In this document: one piece after another, positions 1-6,454 of the stretch
How positions within the stretch are numbered: position 1 is the stretch's first letter
Layout: the number at the start of each line of letters is the position of its first letter
Assembly: GCA_036558645.1 (NCBI GenBank)
Contig: DATBFG010000051.1
Span: 1-13,951, forward strand
Source: DATBFG01 sp036558645
GTDB lineage: Bacteria; Acidobacteriota; Terriglobia; Terriglobales; Acidobacteriaceae
DNA: 13,951 nucleotides
Direction: 5' to 3'
Notes under the pieces: model-generated
The model's database searches: none
Seen by the model: the letters and a program-made list of their open reading frames with translations, nothing else
Told to the model about the DNA's origin: nothing
Program-made: the position numbers and the translations under genes

Positions 1-131
1 AATGCGCCAACCGGAATGATCCCGGTGAGAGAGTGCAGCCGGCGCCAGAAAAATGAGTGTCCCTGCCCGGCCCGCAGAGGTGCCACTCCGCCTCGCATCC
101 GAGCTGGTTGTGCAGGACTGGCTGTTGCCAC
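1..131 (-). CDS. sdhC: Succinate dehydrogenase cytochrome b subunit, N-terminal part (partial)
   Basis: The reading frame starts at a GTG (129-131) and runs off the left edge after 43 codons. It is placed by an AAGGAG Shine-Dalgarno (137-142) five bases before the GTG. The residues nearest the edge read SFFWRRLHSLTGIIPVGA, the characteristic opening of the first transmembrane region of the cytochrome b558-type SdhC/FrdC subunit, which anchors succinate dehydrogenase in the membrane, binds haem b and passes electrons to quinone. About 25 polar residues precede it. By family knowledge the flavoprotein (sdhA) and iron-sulfur (sdhB) genes usually follow; here they would lie outside the window to the left. 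The gene has its own promoter 120 bp after rdgB. Recognition rests on one short motif, so it is good but not certain. Confidence 0.8.
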   Translation of the reverse strand, partial: MATASPAQPARMRGGVAPLRAGQGHSFFWRRLHSLTGIIPVGA

Positions 132-172
132 GAGAACTCCTTATCGCTTCGCTGATGACAAGAGAACCTTTT

Positions 173-202
173 ATTATTTGTCGCGCAGGGAAGTGAAGTC
201 AA
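173..202 (-). promoter_or_regulatory. Promoter of sdhC
   Basis: On the - strand a TTGACT -35 (197-202) and an AATAAT -10 (173-178) are separated by 18 bases, each matching five of six consensus positions. The predicted start near 166 gives a leader of about 35 bases that contains the AAGGAG site of sdhC. This is one of the best sigma70-type promoters in the window and suggests that sdhC starts its own transcription unit rather than depending on read-through from rdgB. Confidence 0.6.
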
Positions 203-251
203 GAATGAGCAGGAACTAGTAGTCGCTCAAGTTTGTGATTGCGCCATGATT

Positions 252-875
252 TTACCGAACATCAGCTTTTTCAAACCACGACAGAAATGCGCGGAACGCG
301 GATCCGCGATGGCTGTAGCTGGATTTTTCTTCTGCCGACAACTCGGCAAACGTCTTCTGGATTGCGGGAAAATAAAATAAGGGGTCGTAACCGAAACCAT
401 TATTTCCTCTCGGCGTGTCCAGTATGAGGCCTTCCGCTCTCCCACGAAAGACACCGAGGGTTTGGCCGTCTCGTGCTGCCGCGATGACACATACAAAACG
501 TCCGGTGCGTTGATCCTCCTGAACATTTCTCAGCTCTCGAATCAGCCGGGCATTGTTGTCCTCGTCATCGGTATTACTGTCAGCCAGGCTCGGTTCAGCA
601 GCAGCGTAGCGCGCCGAATGAACACCTGGGTCCCCTCCAAGCGCGTCGACTTCCAGGCCTGAATCATCTGCAATCACGATCTCTTGCGGCGAATATTGGC
701 TGTAATATTCGGCCTTCTTACGCGCGTTGGCTTCGAAGGTCTCGCCGTCTTCCACCGCCAACGGCAAAGAGGAAAACCCAGGTAACGCCGTGACCTCCAC
801 TCCGTGTACAGCTGCTGCTCCGGCAAAATCACGAAGTTTGCCTGCATTTGAGGTCGCGATGAGTACGCGTTTCAT
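252..875 (-). CDS. rdgB: Non-canonical purine NTP pyrophosphatase (RdgB/HAM1 family)
   Basis: A 207-aa cytosolic enzyme that hydrolyses ITP, dITP and XTP to the monophosphate and PPi, keeping deaminated purines out of nucleic acids. Family motifs are complete: TSNAGK (8-13), the acidic GETFEANA segment (44-51), DDSGLEVDAL (70-79), FGYDPLF (161-167) and the C-terminal SHRG (188-191). The length fits the family (about 190-210 aa). The frame is open further upstream to 983, but homologues begin at MKRVLIATSN. The ATG at 873-875 overlaps the TGA of the upstream membrane-protein gene by four bases (ATGA), which implies translational coupling, and an AGGAG lies about 10 bases before it. A tail of about 16 acidic and polar residues in the middle (99-121, rich in D, E and N) is somewhat longer than usual. 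Confidence 0.96.
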   Translation of the reverse strand: MKRVLIATSNAGKLRDFAGAAAVHGVEVTALPGFSSLPLAVEDGETFEANARKKAEYYSQYSPQEIVIADDSGLEVDALGGDPGVHSARYAAAEPSLADSNTDDEDNNARLIRELRNVQEDQRTGRFVCVIAAARDGQTLGVFRGRAEGLILDTPRGNNGFGYDPLFYFPAIQKTFAELSAEEKSSYSHRGSAFRAFLSWFEKADVR

Positions 876-2632
876 ACCGATGGTGCTCCTGCCAGTGGCC
901 TCTTCACATGCATTGCTCGCCTGTCGAACACCATCAGGCATGTGAGGCAGATGAATGCCACCAGGGAAAGAATTCCCCCCCATATCCGGTCGCGTGTCCG
1001 CGCAAACCTTACTTCGACGTCACTTCTTCCCGCGGGCAGTGGAATCACCAGTTGTCCAGTTTCCTCGCGCGACTGAACGGCCGTGGCGCGCCCATTCACA
1101 ATCACCCGCCATGCCGGAAAGTTGAACAACTTCATGAGGACGTTGCCGGGTTCAGTAAGCTGCGCAGTAAAAGACTTGGATTCTGGCTCCCAAACTCTTA
1201 CTTTAAGGTCGCCTCTTACTGGCGGTTCAAACAGCAAGCGGGGTGCACTCTTGTCGATCTCGTAAGGATCCGCCCCAGCCGGCACGTACTCATCCGTCCC
1301 TTCATACCCCAAATCATCCTGGATATTGTCTTGCATCTCCTTGATATCCGCCGCCTGGTCCCACCAGGGTGCCTGTACACGACGCCAGCCATACCAGATT
1401 GTCGAAAGCATCGCCAGGCAGAGCAGAATGCGTAAGGCCCACCGTCGAACCGCTGTCGCCAGGAGCAGGGCCAACACGACATTAAGGCAAAGCAGCCAAC
1501 GCCACGGCAACTGAACGAACCGTAGTTTAGGCAAATGCTCCCACGCAACATTTGTCACCGGCAACATCAGTAAAACGGAAGCAACTCCCCAAGTCACAAT
1601 AGCGCGCCACTGCAACTTATAAGCCTTGCGGAAAGCACCAGAGATCGCAATCACACCGGCGAGAGCGACGATTTCCGCTGCGGCGACTAACGAAATCAGA
1701 AAATTGAAACGGTTATGATCGGCGTCGTTGATGGTCGTGAACAAAAAGTTGTCCTGGGGTCGAACGCCGGGTGCCAAAACTTCGGAGATGTTCACCCACT
1801 TTATCTCGTAGGCCACTGGGACAAGGTAGAACGCTGCCAGCATTGCACCCAGCAATACAGCGCCGGCCCCGTACACAAATACCTTTGGAGTTCGTTCAGT
1901 GACGGCTAGCATCAGGATCATCAATGCCAGCGAGTAATGGATCATCACTGCTGCCGGAAGGTTCGTAAGCCATGCTGCAGCCAGTATGATGGCAAGCGGA
2001 ATGATCGTCGCGCGGCCGCGCTCCCGGATTCGTAGAACCCACAGCAATAGCAGCGGCAATAGTGCTCCCGCTAGCAGCTCCGCCAATGCGCTGCGCCAAT
2101 AAACGACGACAATCGCGTACGGACTTATTCCGTAAAACACTGCCGCGAAGATAGCGTCCCGCCGTTCCAGCCATGTCCGCGCCAGCAAGAACATCGCGCA
2201 ACCAGAGAGGACGGACACAAGTAAGACATACGCTCCGGGAGCCGCCTTCCACGGCAGGAAAGCTCCTAGGATCGCTCCGAGCGTCCATGAGAACGGCGGA
2301 TAAAAAACGAAGCGTGGCTCGCCATACGTTGCATGCGCGAAAGCTGCCCAGCGCGGATAAAGAATTCCGTGTTGCCATTGCCGCAGAACCTCCATCCAGG
2401 AGTTCAGATGAAATTCAAAGTCGTGTCCGGAGGGATTCCCCAGCCAAAAAAACGGCCCCACCAACACGCCCGCGGCCAGTAAAACAAAGCCAAACGGTAC
2501 GTAGAACAGATTTCGCGGTTGCGACGGTTCGGAGCGAGTGCTCGCCGTAGTTTCGGGAGGTCTGGTCAGTGTCGTTGATCCGCTAGAGAGAAGTTCTAGG
2601 AAGATTGTTGCGTAAGATGAGAAAATGGGCAA
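872..2632 (-). CDS. Polytopic membrane protein, PTPS-related / GT-C-like glycosyltransferase family
   Basis: A 586-aa integral membrane protein. A short polar N-terminus (1-42) is followed by many hydrophobic helices (first about 43-64, then repeatedly to about 420), a soluble domain (about 430-550, LFNFPAWRVIVNG near 510) and a last helix (about 553-573). An acidic motif, GHDFEFH (69-75), sits in the loop after helix 1, the place where GT-C glycosyltransferases carry their catalytic acid. The layout matches membrane proteins annotated '6-pyruvoyl-tetrahydropterin synthase related' and YfhO-like proteins. The donor is presumably a lipid-linked sugar and the acceptor is unknown (inference). 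TTG (2630-2632) is the only ATG/GTG/TTG codon between the upstream in-frame stop and helix 1, so it is chosen despite a weak ribosome-binding site inside a hairpin. It overlaps rdgB by four bases at its 3' end. Confidence 0.75.
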   Translation of the reverse strand: MPIFSSYATIFLELLSSGSTTLTRPPETTASTRSEPSQPRNLFYVPFGFVLLAAGVLVGPFFWLGNPSGHDFEFHLNSWMEVLRQWQHGILYPRWAAFAHATYGEPRFVFYPPFSWTLGAILGAFLPWKAAPGAYVLLVSVLSGCAMFLLARTWLERRDAIFAAVFYGISPYAIVVVYWRSALAELLAGALLPLLLLWVLRIRERGRATIIPLAIILAAAWLTNLPAAVMIHYSLALMILMLAVTERTPKVFVYGAGAVLLGAMLAAFYLVPVAYEIKWVNISEVLAPGVRPQDNFLFTTINDADHNRFNFLISLVAAAEIVALAGVIAISGAFRKAYKLQWRAIVTWGVASVLLMLPVTNVAWEHLPKLRFVQLPWRWLLCLNVVLALLLATAVRRWALRILLCLAMLSTIWYGWRRVQAPWWDQAADIKEMQDNIQDDLGYEGTDEYVPAGADPYEIDKSAPRLLFEPPVRGDLKVRVWEPESKSFTAQLTEPGNVLMKLFNFPAWRVIVNGRATAVQSREETGQLVIPLPAGRSDVEVRFARTRDRIWGGILSLVAFICLTCLMVFDRRAMHVKRPLAGAPSV

Positions 2633-2633
2633 C

Positions 2634-2658
2634 GAGGCGATCCCCGCCGGATCGCCTC
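2634..2658. terminator. Perfect 10-bp hairpin after usp, before the membrane-protein start
   Basis: GAGGCGATCC and GGATCGCCTC form a perfect 10-bp stem around a 5-base loop. On the - strand it begins 14 bases after the usp stop, as a terminator would, but the following bases (GTTGCCCATTTTC) lack a proper U-run. The same hairpin holds the only SD-like run (GGGG, 2642-2645) for the TTG at 2630-2632. It may therefore act as a weak terminator, as an RNA element that masks translation start, or as both. Confidence 0.5.
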
Positions 2659-2672
2659 ATCCCCTTAGAGGA

Positions 2673-3560
2673 TCAGCCGCGCACCGTCAATACCGGACAG
2701 GACGCCTGACTGACTACCTCATGCCCAATAGCCCAAGGCAAATGGGCCGATGCACGCGGAGAAGTCGCCGCGTGCACCCCCATCACAATCAGATCTACAT
2801 CTTGCTCTTTGGCGATGCGTACGATCTGTTCTGATGGAAACCCGATCCGAACTTCGAATTCCAGCTTGCAGAATGCTTCTGCATCGCGTGGCACTAGTTC
2901 GCGCAATCGCCATCGCGCCGACTCTATCGCGGACAACTCGTCCTTCACAGGCACGAAAGGAAGCAGGTGCAGTAGTGTGAGAGTCGCGTGGCTCTCCTCT
3001 GCCAAAGAGAGTGCATGAGGGAGAGCATTTACCGACCCAGCCGAGAAATCCGTAGCAAACAGAATTCGCTTCCAATCCTCATACCCGGTCGGCACCCGCC
3101 TCGAATATGGACCGACAGTCAGCACGGGGCAGGGAGCCAGGCGGAAGATCTGTTCCGCGGCAGATCCCAGGATCACCTTGCGCAATCCACTTCTGCCATG
3201 AGTTCCTACGATAATCAGGTCAATCTCATGAAGCCGAATCGCGTGGGAGATAACATCCCACAACTCTCCCTGTCGCAGCACCGTCTCATAGGGGATGTCC
3301 TGGAGGGGGTTACGCCGCACGAAGTCCGCCATTTTGGCTTGAGCATCTTGCCAGTTGAAATCCAGTTCCACCGGGGCTGGTTCCATCGGAATGGCAAGAA
3401 TCGGTTCGGGATGAACCACGTGCGCCATGTAAACCTTCGCGCCGTAACCGCGTGCGATCGCTCGCACATAGGGGATCGCCGTTTCAGCAGGCGGTGAGAA
3501 GTCGGTCGTGAACAGGATATTTTTGAGTGCAATACGTTGGGCGGGGACCGCGGTCGTCAC
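2673..3560 (-). CDS. Universal stress protein with two UspA domains
   Basis: A 295-aa soluble protein of two UspA domains in tandem (about 11-149 and 163-294), each starting with the ILF(T/A)TDFS strand and ending in CPVLTV. Domain 1 has an intact nucleotide-binding motif, G119-x2-G122-x9-G132-S133, so it probably binds ATP. In domain 2 the equivalent stretch (MGVHAATSPRA) has lost the second glycine and the final G-S, so it is probably structural. Usp proteins are associated with survival under starvation, oxygen limitation or other stress; the exact role here is unknown. The start is a GTG (3558-3560) preceded by GAGGAGG with six-base spacing. A CRP-type palindrome and a -10 lie upstream, so the gene is likely activated by a Crp/Fnr-family regulator. 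Confidence 0.93.
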   Translation of the reverse strand: MTTAVPAQRIALKNILFTTDFSPPAETAIPYVRAIARGYGAKVYMAHVVHPEPILAIPMEPAPVELDFNWQDAQAKMADFVRRNPLQDIPYETVLRQGELWDVISHAIRLHEIDLIIVGTHGRSGLRKVILGSAAEQIFRLAPCPVLTVGPYSRRVPTGYEDWKRILFATDFSAGSVNALPHALSLAEESHATLTLLHLLPFVPVKDELSAIESARWRLRELVPRDAEAFCKLEFEVRIGFPSEQIVRIAKEQDVDLIVMGVHAATSPRASAHLPWAIGHEVVSQASCPVLTVRG

Positions 3561-3607
3561 GGCACACCTCCTCTCTTACCTCGCGGGCCGAACAGGCTGT
3601 CACCGTC

Positions 3608-3613
3608 GGTATA
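3608..3613 (-). promoter_or_regulatory. Putative -10 box of the usp promoter
   Basis: TATACC on the - strand (in the context CACTATACC) is the best -10 in front of usp and predicts a start near 3601. No good -35 is present: the hexamer at the expected distance is CAGAAA, inside the palindrome at 3633-3652. A weak -35 overlapped by an activator site is typical of class II activated promoters. Confidence 0.45.
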
Positions 3614-3632
3614 GTGCGATTCGTCATTTCTT

Positions 3633-3652
3633 TCTGTGATCTGAATCACAGA
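3633..3652. promoter_or_regulatory. CRP/FNR-family operator upstream of usp
   Basis: TCTGTGAT and ATCACAGA form perfect inverted arms around four bases. The core TGTGA-N6-TCACA matches the full consensus of the cAMP receptor protein half-sites. The TGTGA arms favour a CRP-like factor over FNR, whose half-site is TTGAT. The centre (3642.5) falls at about -41.5 from the start predicted by the TATACC box, the standard class II activator position. A further half-site-like TTGTGAT lies at 3656-3662. Confidence 0.65.
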
Positions 3653-3682
3653 CCGTTGTGATAAGGGGAAAAACCGTCCGCC

Positions 3683-3710
3683 GTGACGCAACACTCTATT
3701 TACAAATAAT
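3683..3710 (+). promoter_or_regulatory. Putative + strand promoter in the usp-pilZ gap
   Basis: GTGACG (3683-3688, four of six) and AATAAT (3705-3710, five of six) are 16 bases apart. The predicted start is near 3717, about 110 bases before a + strand terminator, with no open reading frame of note between. This would drive the candidate small RNA described separately. Confidence 0.35.
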
Positions 3711-3716
3711 TCATCT

Positions 3717-3827
3717 GATTGAAACCTTCGACTCCAGCAGCGACGCTAAACTGCGGACATTCAACGAGGTGGAACTGCCCGTAAGGGCATCGAGAGGCTC
3801 GGACGAGAGACGGCGTCCGAGCCTTTT
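3717..3827 (+). ncRNA. Candidate small RNA between usp and the PilZ gene
   Basis: A possible transcript of about 110 nt bounded by a promoter-like pair (3683-3710) and a hairpin with T-run (3796-3827). Inside is a second hairpin, TGCCC-GTAA-GGGCA (3776-3789), with a GNRA tetraloop. Both flanking genes are on the - strand and nothing on the + strand lies downstream, so a leader or riboswitch role is unlikely and a free-standing RNA fits better. No known RNA family was recognised. The alternative is that the large hairpin is simply the 3'-end structure of the PilZ operon read on the other strand. Confidence 0.35.
3796..3827 (+). terminator. Strong intrinsic terminator, + strand polarity
   Basis: GGCTCGGACG and CGTCCGAGCC make a perfect 10-bp GC-rich stem with an 8-base loop, followed by TTTTGATTTT on the + strand. 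On the - strand the hairpin is preceded by A-rich DNA but followed by TCTCGATGCC, so termination there would be poor. It lies 72 bases beyond the PilZ-gene stop and could still stabilise that mRNA's 3' end. Confidence 0.65.
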
Positions 3828-3898
3828 GATTTTCCTTCACTTAGCGGCAGTTTCGAATTGACCCGCTTAGAGCAATTCCAGAGTTGAAATGCGGGAGA

Positions 3899-5035
3899 TC
3901 AGGATGAGGCCGATTCGGGAGTGCCACGTTGATTGCGAAGGCAGCGCAGAAAATCTTCTTGCGTCAACGATTCGTGACTTCTTAGCAATTCGAGCAAAGC
4001 ATCGCCCAGGTCCTCGGTGCGTTGCCCATTCGTGTCATCGCCGCGGGCAATTAGGGCTCGCGGCGTAACGGTGAGCTTTGGCGCAGTTCCCGGGGCACTA
4101 CTTAACACGTCGATAAATTCGCTGACCTGCTGCCGTTGCTCTTCCGTCCGTGAGGGAAATTCGATTCCCATCCCGTAGGCCGGATGCATCACGCGGACTA
4201 CGCCTTCTGTCTGGACCTCCATCTCACCGGCGGTCAGTGCAAGAACAACTGCTGATCGCTCCGGAAATGGAGACTCCGTCTGGACGTAACATCCGCCCAG
4301 ACTCAGATCTGTGAGCGTGCACTGCGAGACAGGCTCGGGATCCTCCGGCGGAAGCTCCGGCGCATTCGCAGTCACCCAACCTCTAAGGTTTTGCCTTAAT
4401 TCCTCCGGCGTGTCGACAAAACGAACTCCCGATTGCCCATTGGGATTTGCCCACGCAATTTGCCCGCTCACCACAACTTCGCCAAACGCATCGAGAAGAT
4501 TAAAGCGGCACGTGATATGGGCGGATGGGTACAGCGGCCGTGCTGCCAGCACGTCCATACCGTCTTCGCTTAGGTCCAGGAGAATGCCTTCCAGTTCGGT
4601 GTTGTCTTCGAGATTGAGTTGGACGGGAACCTGCACTGGAACGCGGAAGGACCGACGACGTTCGCGCTTAATCAGCGCGGTTGCCGCTCTCAGGCCGGCT
4701 TCCGCCTGGTCCTTAGACAGAGGCTTGTACAAAACGAAATTTGCGCCCGCTCCGAAGGCGTGGCGCACCTTGGATTTGTCGCCCAGCAGCACGACGCGGA
4801 CCGGTGCGATCCCGGGACCGGACTGTGAGGCGGCCTGCAGGATCGACACGGCGCTTTCCGGCTGATCGTAGTCAACAATAATCGCGTCGAAACGGTTCTG
4901 CACTTGAGCCGTCGCGTCATCGAATGAGCACGGTGCGGCACCGACACCAAATCCCGCAAGCACCGGGACCAGAATCTCCGCCGCCTGTTCGTCGTGCGAT
5001 ACCAACAGCGCCTGAAAAGTCATCTTGCTACTCAT
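3899..5035 (-). CDS. REC-like protein with two PilZ domains
   Basis: A 378-aa soluble protein. Residues 7-122 fold like a response-regulator receiver: D55 in IIVDYD and K104 in VLYKPL are at the usual phosphorylation and switch positions, while the N-terminal acidic pair is SHDE rather than DD. PilZ domain 1 (about 124-222) has the c-di-GMP motif RRSFR (127-131) and DLSEDG (154-159). A second PilZ-like domain (about 236-315) has DLSLGG (243-248); its RxxxR is absent or displaced (RQNLR, 214-218). The C-terminal about 60 residues match no domain recognised here. This suggests a c-di-GMP effector tuned by phosphorylation, perhaps controlling motility or secretion (inference). Start: ATG at 5033-5035, with only a weak GGGG upstream; a second ATG lies four codons in. 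It follows the 81-aa gene by 18 bp. Confidence 0.85.
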   Translation of the reverse strand: MSSKMTFQALLVSHDEQAAEILVPVLAGFGVGAAPCSFDDATAQVQNRFDAIIVDYDQPESAVSILQAASQSGPGIAPVRVVLLGDKSKVRHAFGAGANFVLYKPLSKDQAEAGLRAATALIKRERRRSFRVPVQVPVQLNLEDNTELEGILLDLSEDGMDVLAARPLYPSAHITCRFNLLDAFGEVVVSGQIAWANPNGQSGVRFVDTPEELRQNLRGWVTANAPELPPEDPEPVSQCTLTDLSLGGCYVQTESPFPERSAVVLALTAGEMEVQTEGVVRVMHPAYGMGIEFPSRTEEQRQQVSEFIDVLSSAPGTAPKLTVTPRALIARGDDTNGQRTEDLGDALLELLRSHESLTQEDFLRCLRNQRGTPESASS

Positions 5036-5053
5036 GAAAAAATCGCCCCAGGA

Positions 5054-5299
5054 TTAGGGCCAACGCGGTGTCATACCACGTTTGGCTGGTGCAGCAGGAC
5101 TGGCGCCGGCACCTGCGGCCGAGGCCGCCGGGGCTTCATCAAGTTCGGGCAGTACTGCGCTGTCGGCTTCGTCGTTATCGGTCAATAACGGCGCCACTTC
5201 GCGGAGTTTTTCCGCCGCTTGCTGCAGCATCTCGATTTGCTTCCCAAGTTGGGCATACTTGGCTTGCTTTTGACGCAAGACCTCATGAATGTCCTTCAT
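5054..5299 (-). CDS. Small coiled-coil protein of unknown function
   Basis: An 81-aa protein, not recognised as a named family. Residues 1-38 (KDIHEVLRQKQAKYAQLGKQ onward) form a strong amphipathic coiled coil with heptad-spaced I, L, A and M. The rest is acidic (about 39-57) and then Ala/Pro-rich and disordered, ending in a basic KRGMTPRWP. It starts with ATG at 5297-5299 behind a GGGGG site four bases away and has its own promoter. It is the first gene of a unit with the REC/PilZ gene 18 bp downstream, so the two probably act together, possibly as a dimerising partner (inference). The open frame, the RBS and the coiled coil support it being a real gene. Confidence 0.65.
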   Translation of the reverse strand: MKDIHEVLRQKQAKYAQLGKQIEMLQQAAEKLREVAPLLTDNDEADSAVLPELDEAPAASAAGAGASPAAPAKRGMTPRWP

Positions 5300-5315
5300 A
5301 CAACCCCCTGTCGCG

Positions 5316-5344
5316 AATTTAAGGATCGATGTTCAGAGGGTCAA
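5316..5344 (-). promoter_or_regulatory. Promoter of the coiled-coil/PilZ unit
   Basis: On the - strand TTGACC (5339-5344, five of six) and TAAATT (5316-5321, four of six) are separated by 17 bases. The predicted start near 5309 gives a short leader with the GGGGG ribosome-binding site. Confidence 0.5.
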
Positions 5345-5358
5345 TGTCATTCGCCCGC

Positions 5359-5381
5359 CCCGGATTACCGGGGTAACCGGG
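5359..5381. repeat. GC-rich inverted repeat upstream of the coiled-coil/PilZ promoter
   Basis: CCCGG-A-TTA and TAA-CCGGG can pair around CCGGGG with a single bulged A. The repeat sits about 15 bases upstream of the -35 box of the small coiled-coil gene, so it would not be in that transcript. It may be a protein-binding site. There is no U-run on either side to make it a terminator. Confidence 0.35.
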
Positions 5382-5506
5382 AACCGAAACTCATCTGAGA
5401 TCCCGCAGTTCACAGCAAATCCGCTTCTTACGTTTGTCTACTGCATGCGGGTTTGAGGCAGGGATGAAGCTCAGGCAATGACCTGCGTCACTGCTCCTTA
5501 ACGAAA

Positions 5507-5534
5507 CTAGCCCCGTCTTTTCAGGCGGGGCTAG
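5507..5534 (-). terminator. Intrinsic terminator of the PEP-CTERM gene
   Basis: CTAGCCCCG and CGGGGCTAG form a perfect 9-bp stem with a 10-base loop, followed on the - strand by TTTCGTT. It lies 24 bases past the stop codon at 5559-5561. Confidence 0.7.
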
Positions 5535-5558
5535 GGAACCTCTCGTGATTTGTTCCGG

Positions 5559-6158
5559 TCAACCGCGTCTGCGACGGAGAAGTCCCGCGACGCCAACCAA
5601 ACCGGTTCCGAGCAGACCAAGGGTACCCGGTTCAGGAACCACAAGGTTTGTATCGCCGCTGGAAATCTGGCAACTCCAGAAGTAGTTTTTGCCACTATTG
5701 ACCGTTAGCTGTACCGTGACGCCCTGCGCACCCGTCCCATCGGACATCGATCCGCTGATGGCGCCAGTCAATGTGTAGTTGTGTGTTCCGTCCGGCAGCG
5801 TGACCAATGTCCAGGTCACAGGTTCGCTGAAGCTGCCCGTAAAGATGATGCCGTCAGGAATTCCGTTCGTTCCGTTCCCCGTGATAGTGAAACTGCCCCC
5901 GGCTGCAAATATTCCGCCGTATTTCAGCGAGCCACTAATTAGAGCGCCGGTCGAAAATTCAACAGTTCCCAGATCATCGCCCGTGATTAGGCCTCCACCA
6001 TCGAGTCCCTTCACTGCAATGAGCACCGAGCCTGTGAGGGAGAGGCCGGCGTTGGTCCCGACCAGTGTCCCTCCGCTGTTTGTGAAATCAATGCTGCTTC
6101 CAAAAGCAGCAATCGGCAAGATCAACGTCAACAAGACCAGCCAAAGGGCTCGCCTCAT
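5559..6158 (-). CDS. PEP-CTERM sorting-domain exported protein
   Basis: A 199-aa secreted protein. The N-terminus (MRRALWLVLLTLILPIAAFG) is a Sec signal peptide with cleavage probably near residue 20. The middle is rich in Gly, Ser, Thr and Val and looks like a beta-strand surface domain, with NYTLTGAISGSMSDG around 126-140. The C-terminus is a canonical sorting signal: VPEPGT at 174-179, a hydrophobic segment (LGLLGTGLVGVAGLL) and a terminal RRRRG. By family knowledge such proteins are processed by an exosortase and delivered to the cell surface or the extracellular polysaccharide matrix. No exosortase is in the window. The start ATG (6156-6158) has a GGGGAGG five bases upstream. It is monocistronic, with its own terminator. 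What it binds is not evident. Confidence 0.92.
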   Translation of the reverse strand: MRRALWLVLLTLILPIAAFGSSIDFTNSGGTLVGTNAGLSLTGSVLIAVKGLDGGGLITGDDLGTVEFSTGALISGSLKYGGIFAAGGSFTITGNGTNGIPDGIIFTGSFSEPVTWTLVTLPDGTHNYTLTGAISGSMSDGTGAQGVTVQLTVNSGKNYFWSCQISSGDTNLVVPEPGTLGLLGTGLVGVAGLLRRRRG

Positions 6159-6424
6159 TCAAACCTCCCCAACACAGAACCAAAGAACAGTTCCTGCCTC
6201 AGAAAAATCCTTCGCCATGGTTGTCTGGATAAAAACCATTCCAGCAACGCCCAACGCGCATCCGGGGCAAACCGCCACCCCACGCCGCGATCCCGCTACA
6301 TACCTCTAGCGAACCGTGCCACTAGCGCTCGCGCAGCACTTCCGCACACAACAAATTCAACTTGGATCCCGCACTGCGACAGCTGACAGCAGCCTCTCTG
6401 ACGAGGTAAATGAGAGGAAAATCA
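6159..6424. other. Intergenic region with no recognisable gene
   Basis: Apart from the RBS of the PEP-CTERM gene at its left end, only a small inverted repeat is visible (CCTCTC 6393-6398 with GAGAGG 6412-6417). No convincing promoter for the PEP-CTERM gene was found; TTGGGC/TATCCA around 6220-6250 on the - strand is weak. Open frames here are antisense extensions of neighbours. Confidence 0.4.
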
Positions 6425-6450
6425 CCGAAGGATTTTCTCCGAATCTTCGG
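6425..6450 (-). terminator. Probable terminator of the DUF4287/DUF5655 unit
   Basis: CCGAAG and CTTCGG form the base of a hairpin, extended by ATT/AAT after a bulged G, with a 7-base loop. On the - strand it is followed by TGATTTTCC. It sits five bases beyond the stop of the doubtful 88-aa ORF and about 280 bases beyond the DUF5655 gene. The + strand side has no T-run. Confidence 0.5.
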
Positions 6451-6454
6451 CGTC

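Noticed and set aside
876..983. Upstream extension of the rdgB frame by 36 codons
   Set aside because: It lies within the membrane-protein gene, lacks similarity to RdgB N-termini, and MKRVLIATSN at 873-875 is the family start.
908..1435. 175-aa + strand ORF
   Set aside because: Antisense to the membrane-protein gene, low-complexity and without recognisable domain.
2604..2632. TTGCCC-17-AACAAT as promoter for the membrane-protein gene
   Set aside because: Its start would lie downstream of the TTG, and no ATG/GTG/TTG follows before the first transmembrane helix.
3776..3827. c-di-GMP riboswitch (suggested by the GNRA hairpin next to a PilZ gene)
   Set aside because: The conserved GEMM-type core is not seen, and the + strand RNA does not lead into any gene.
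4311..4865. 184-aa + strand ORF
   Set aside because: Antisense to the REC/PilZ gene, which has domain evidence along the full length; a coding shadow.
5779..6309. 176-aa + strand ORF
   Set aside because: Antisense to the PEP-CTERM gene; Pro-rich composition is what the reverse of a Gly-rich gene gives.
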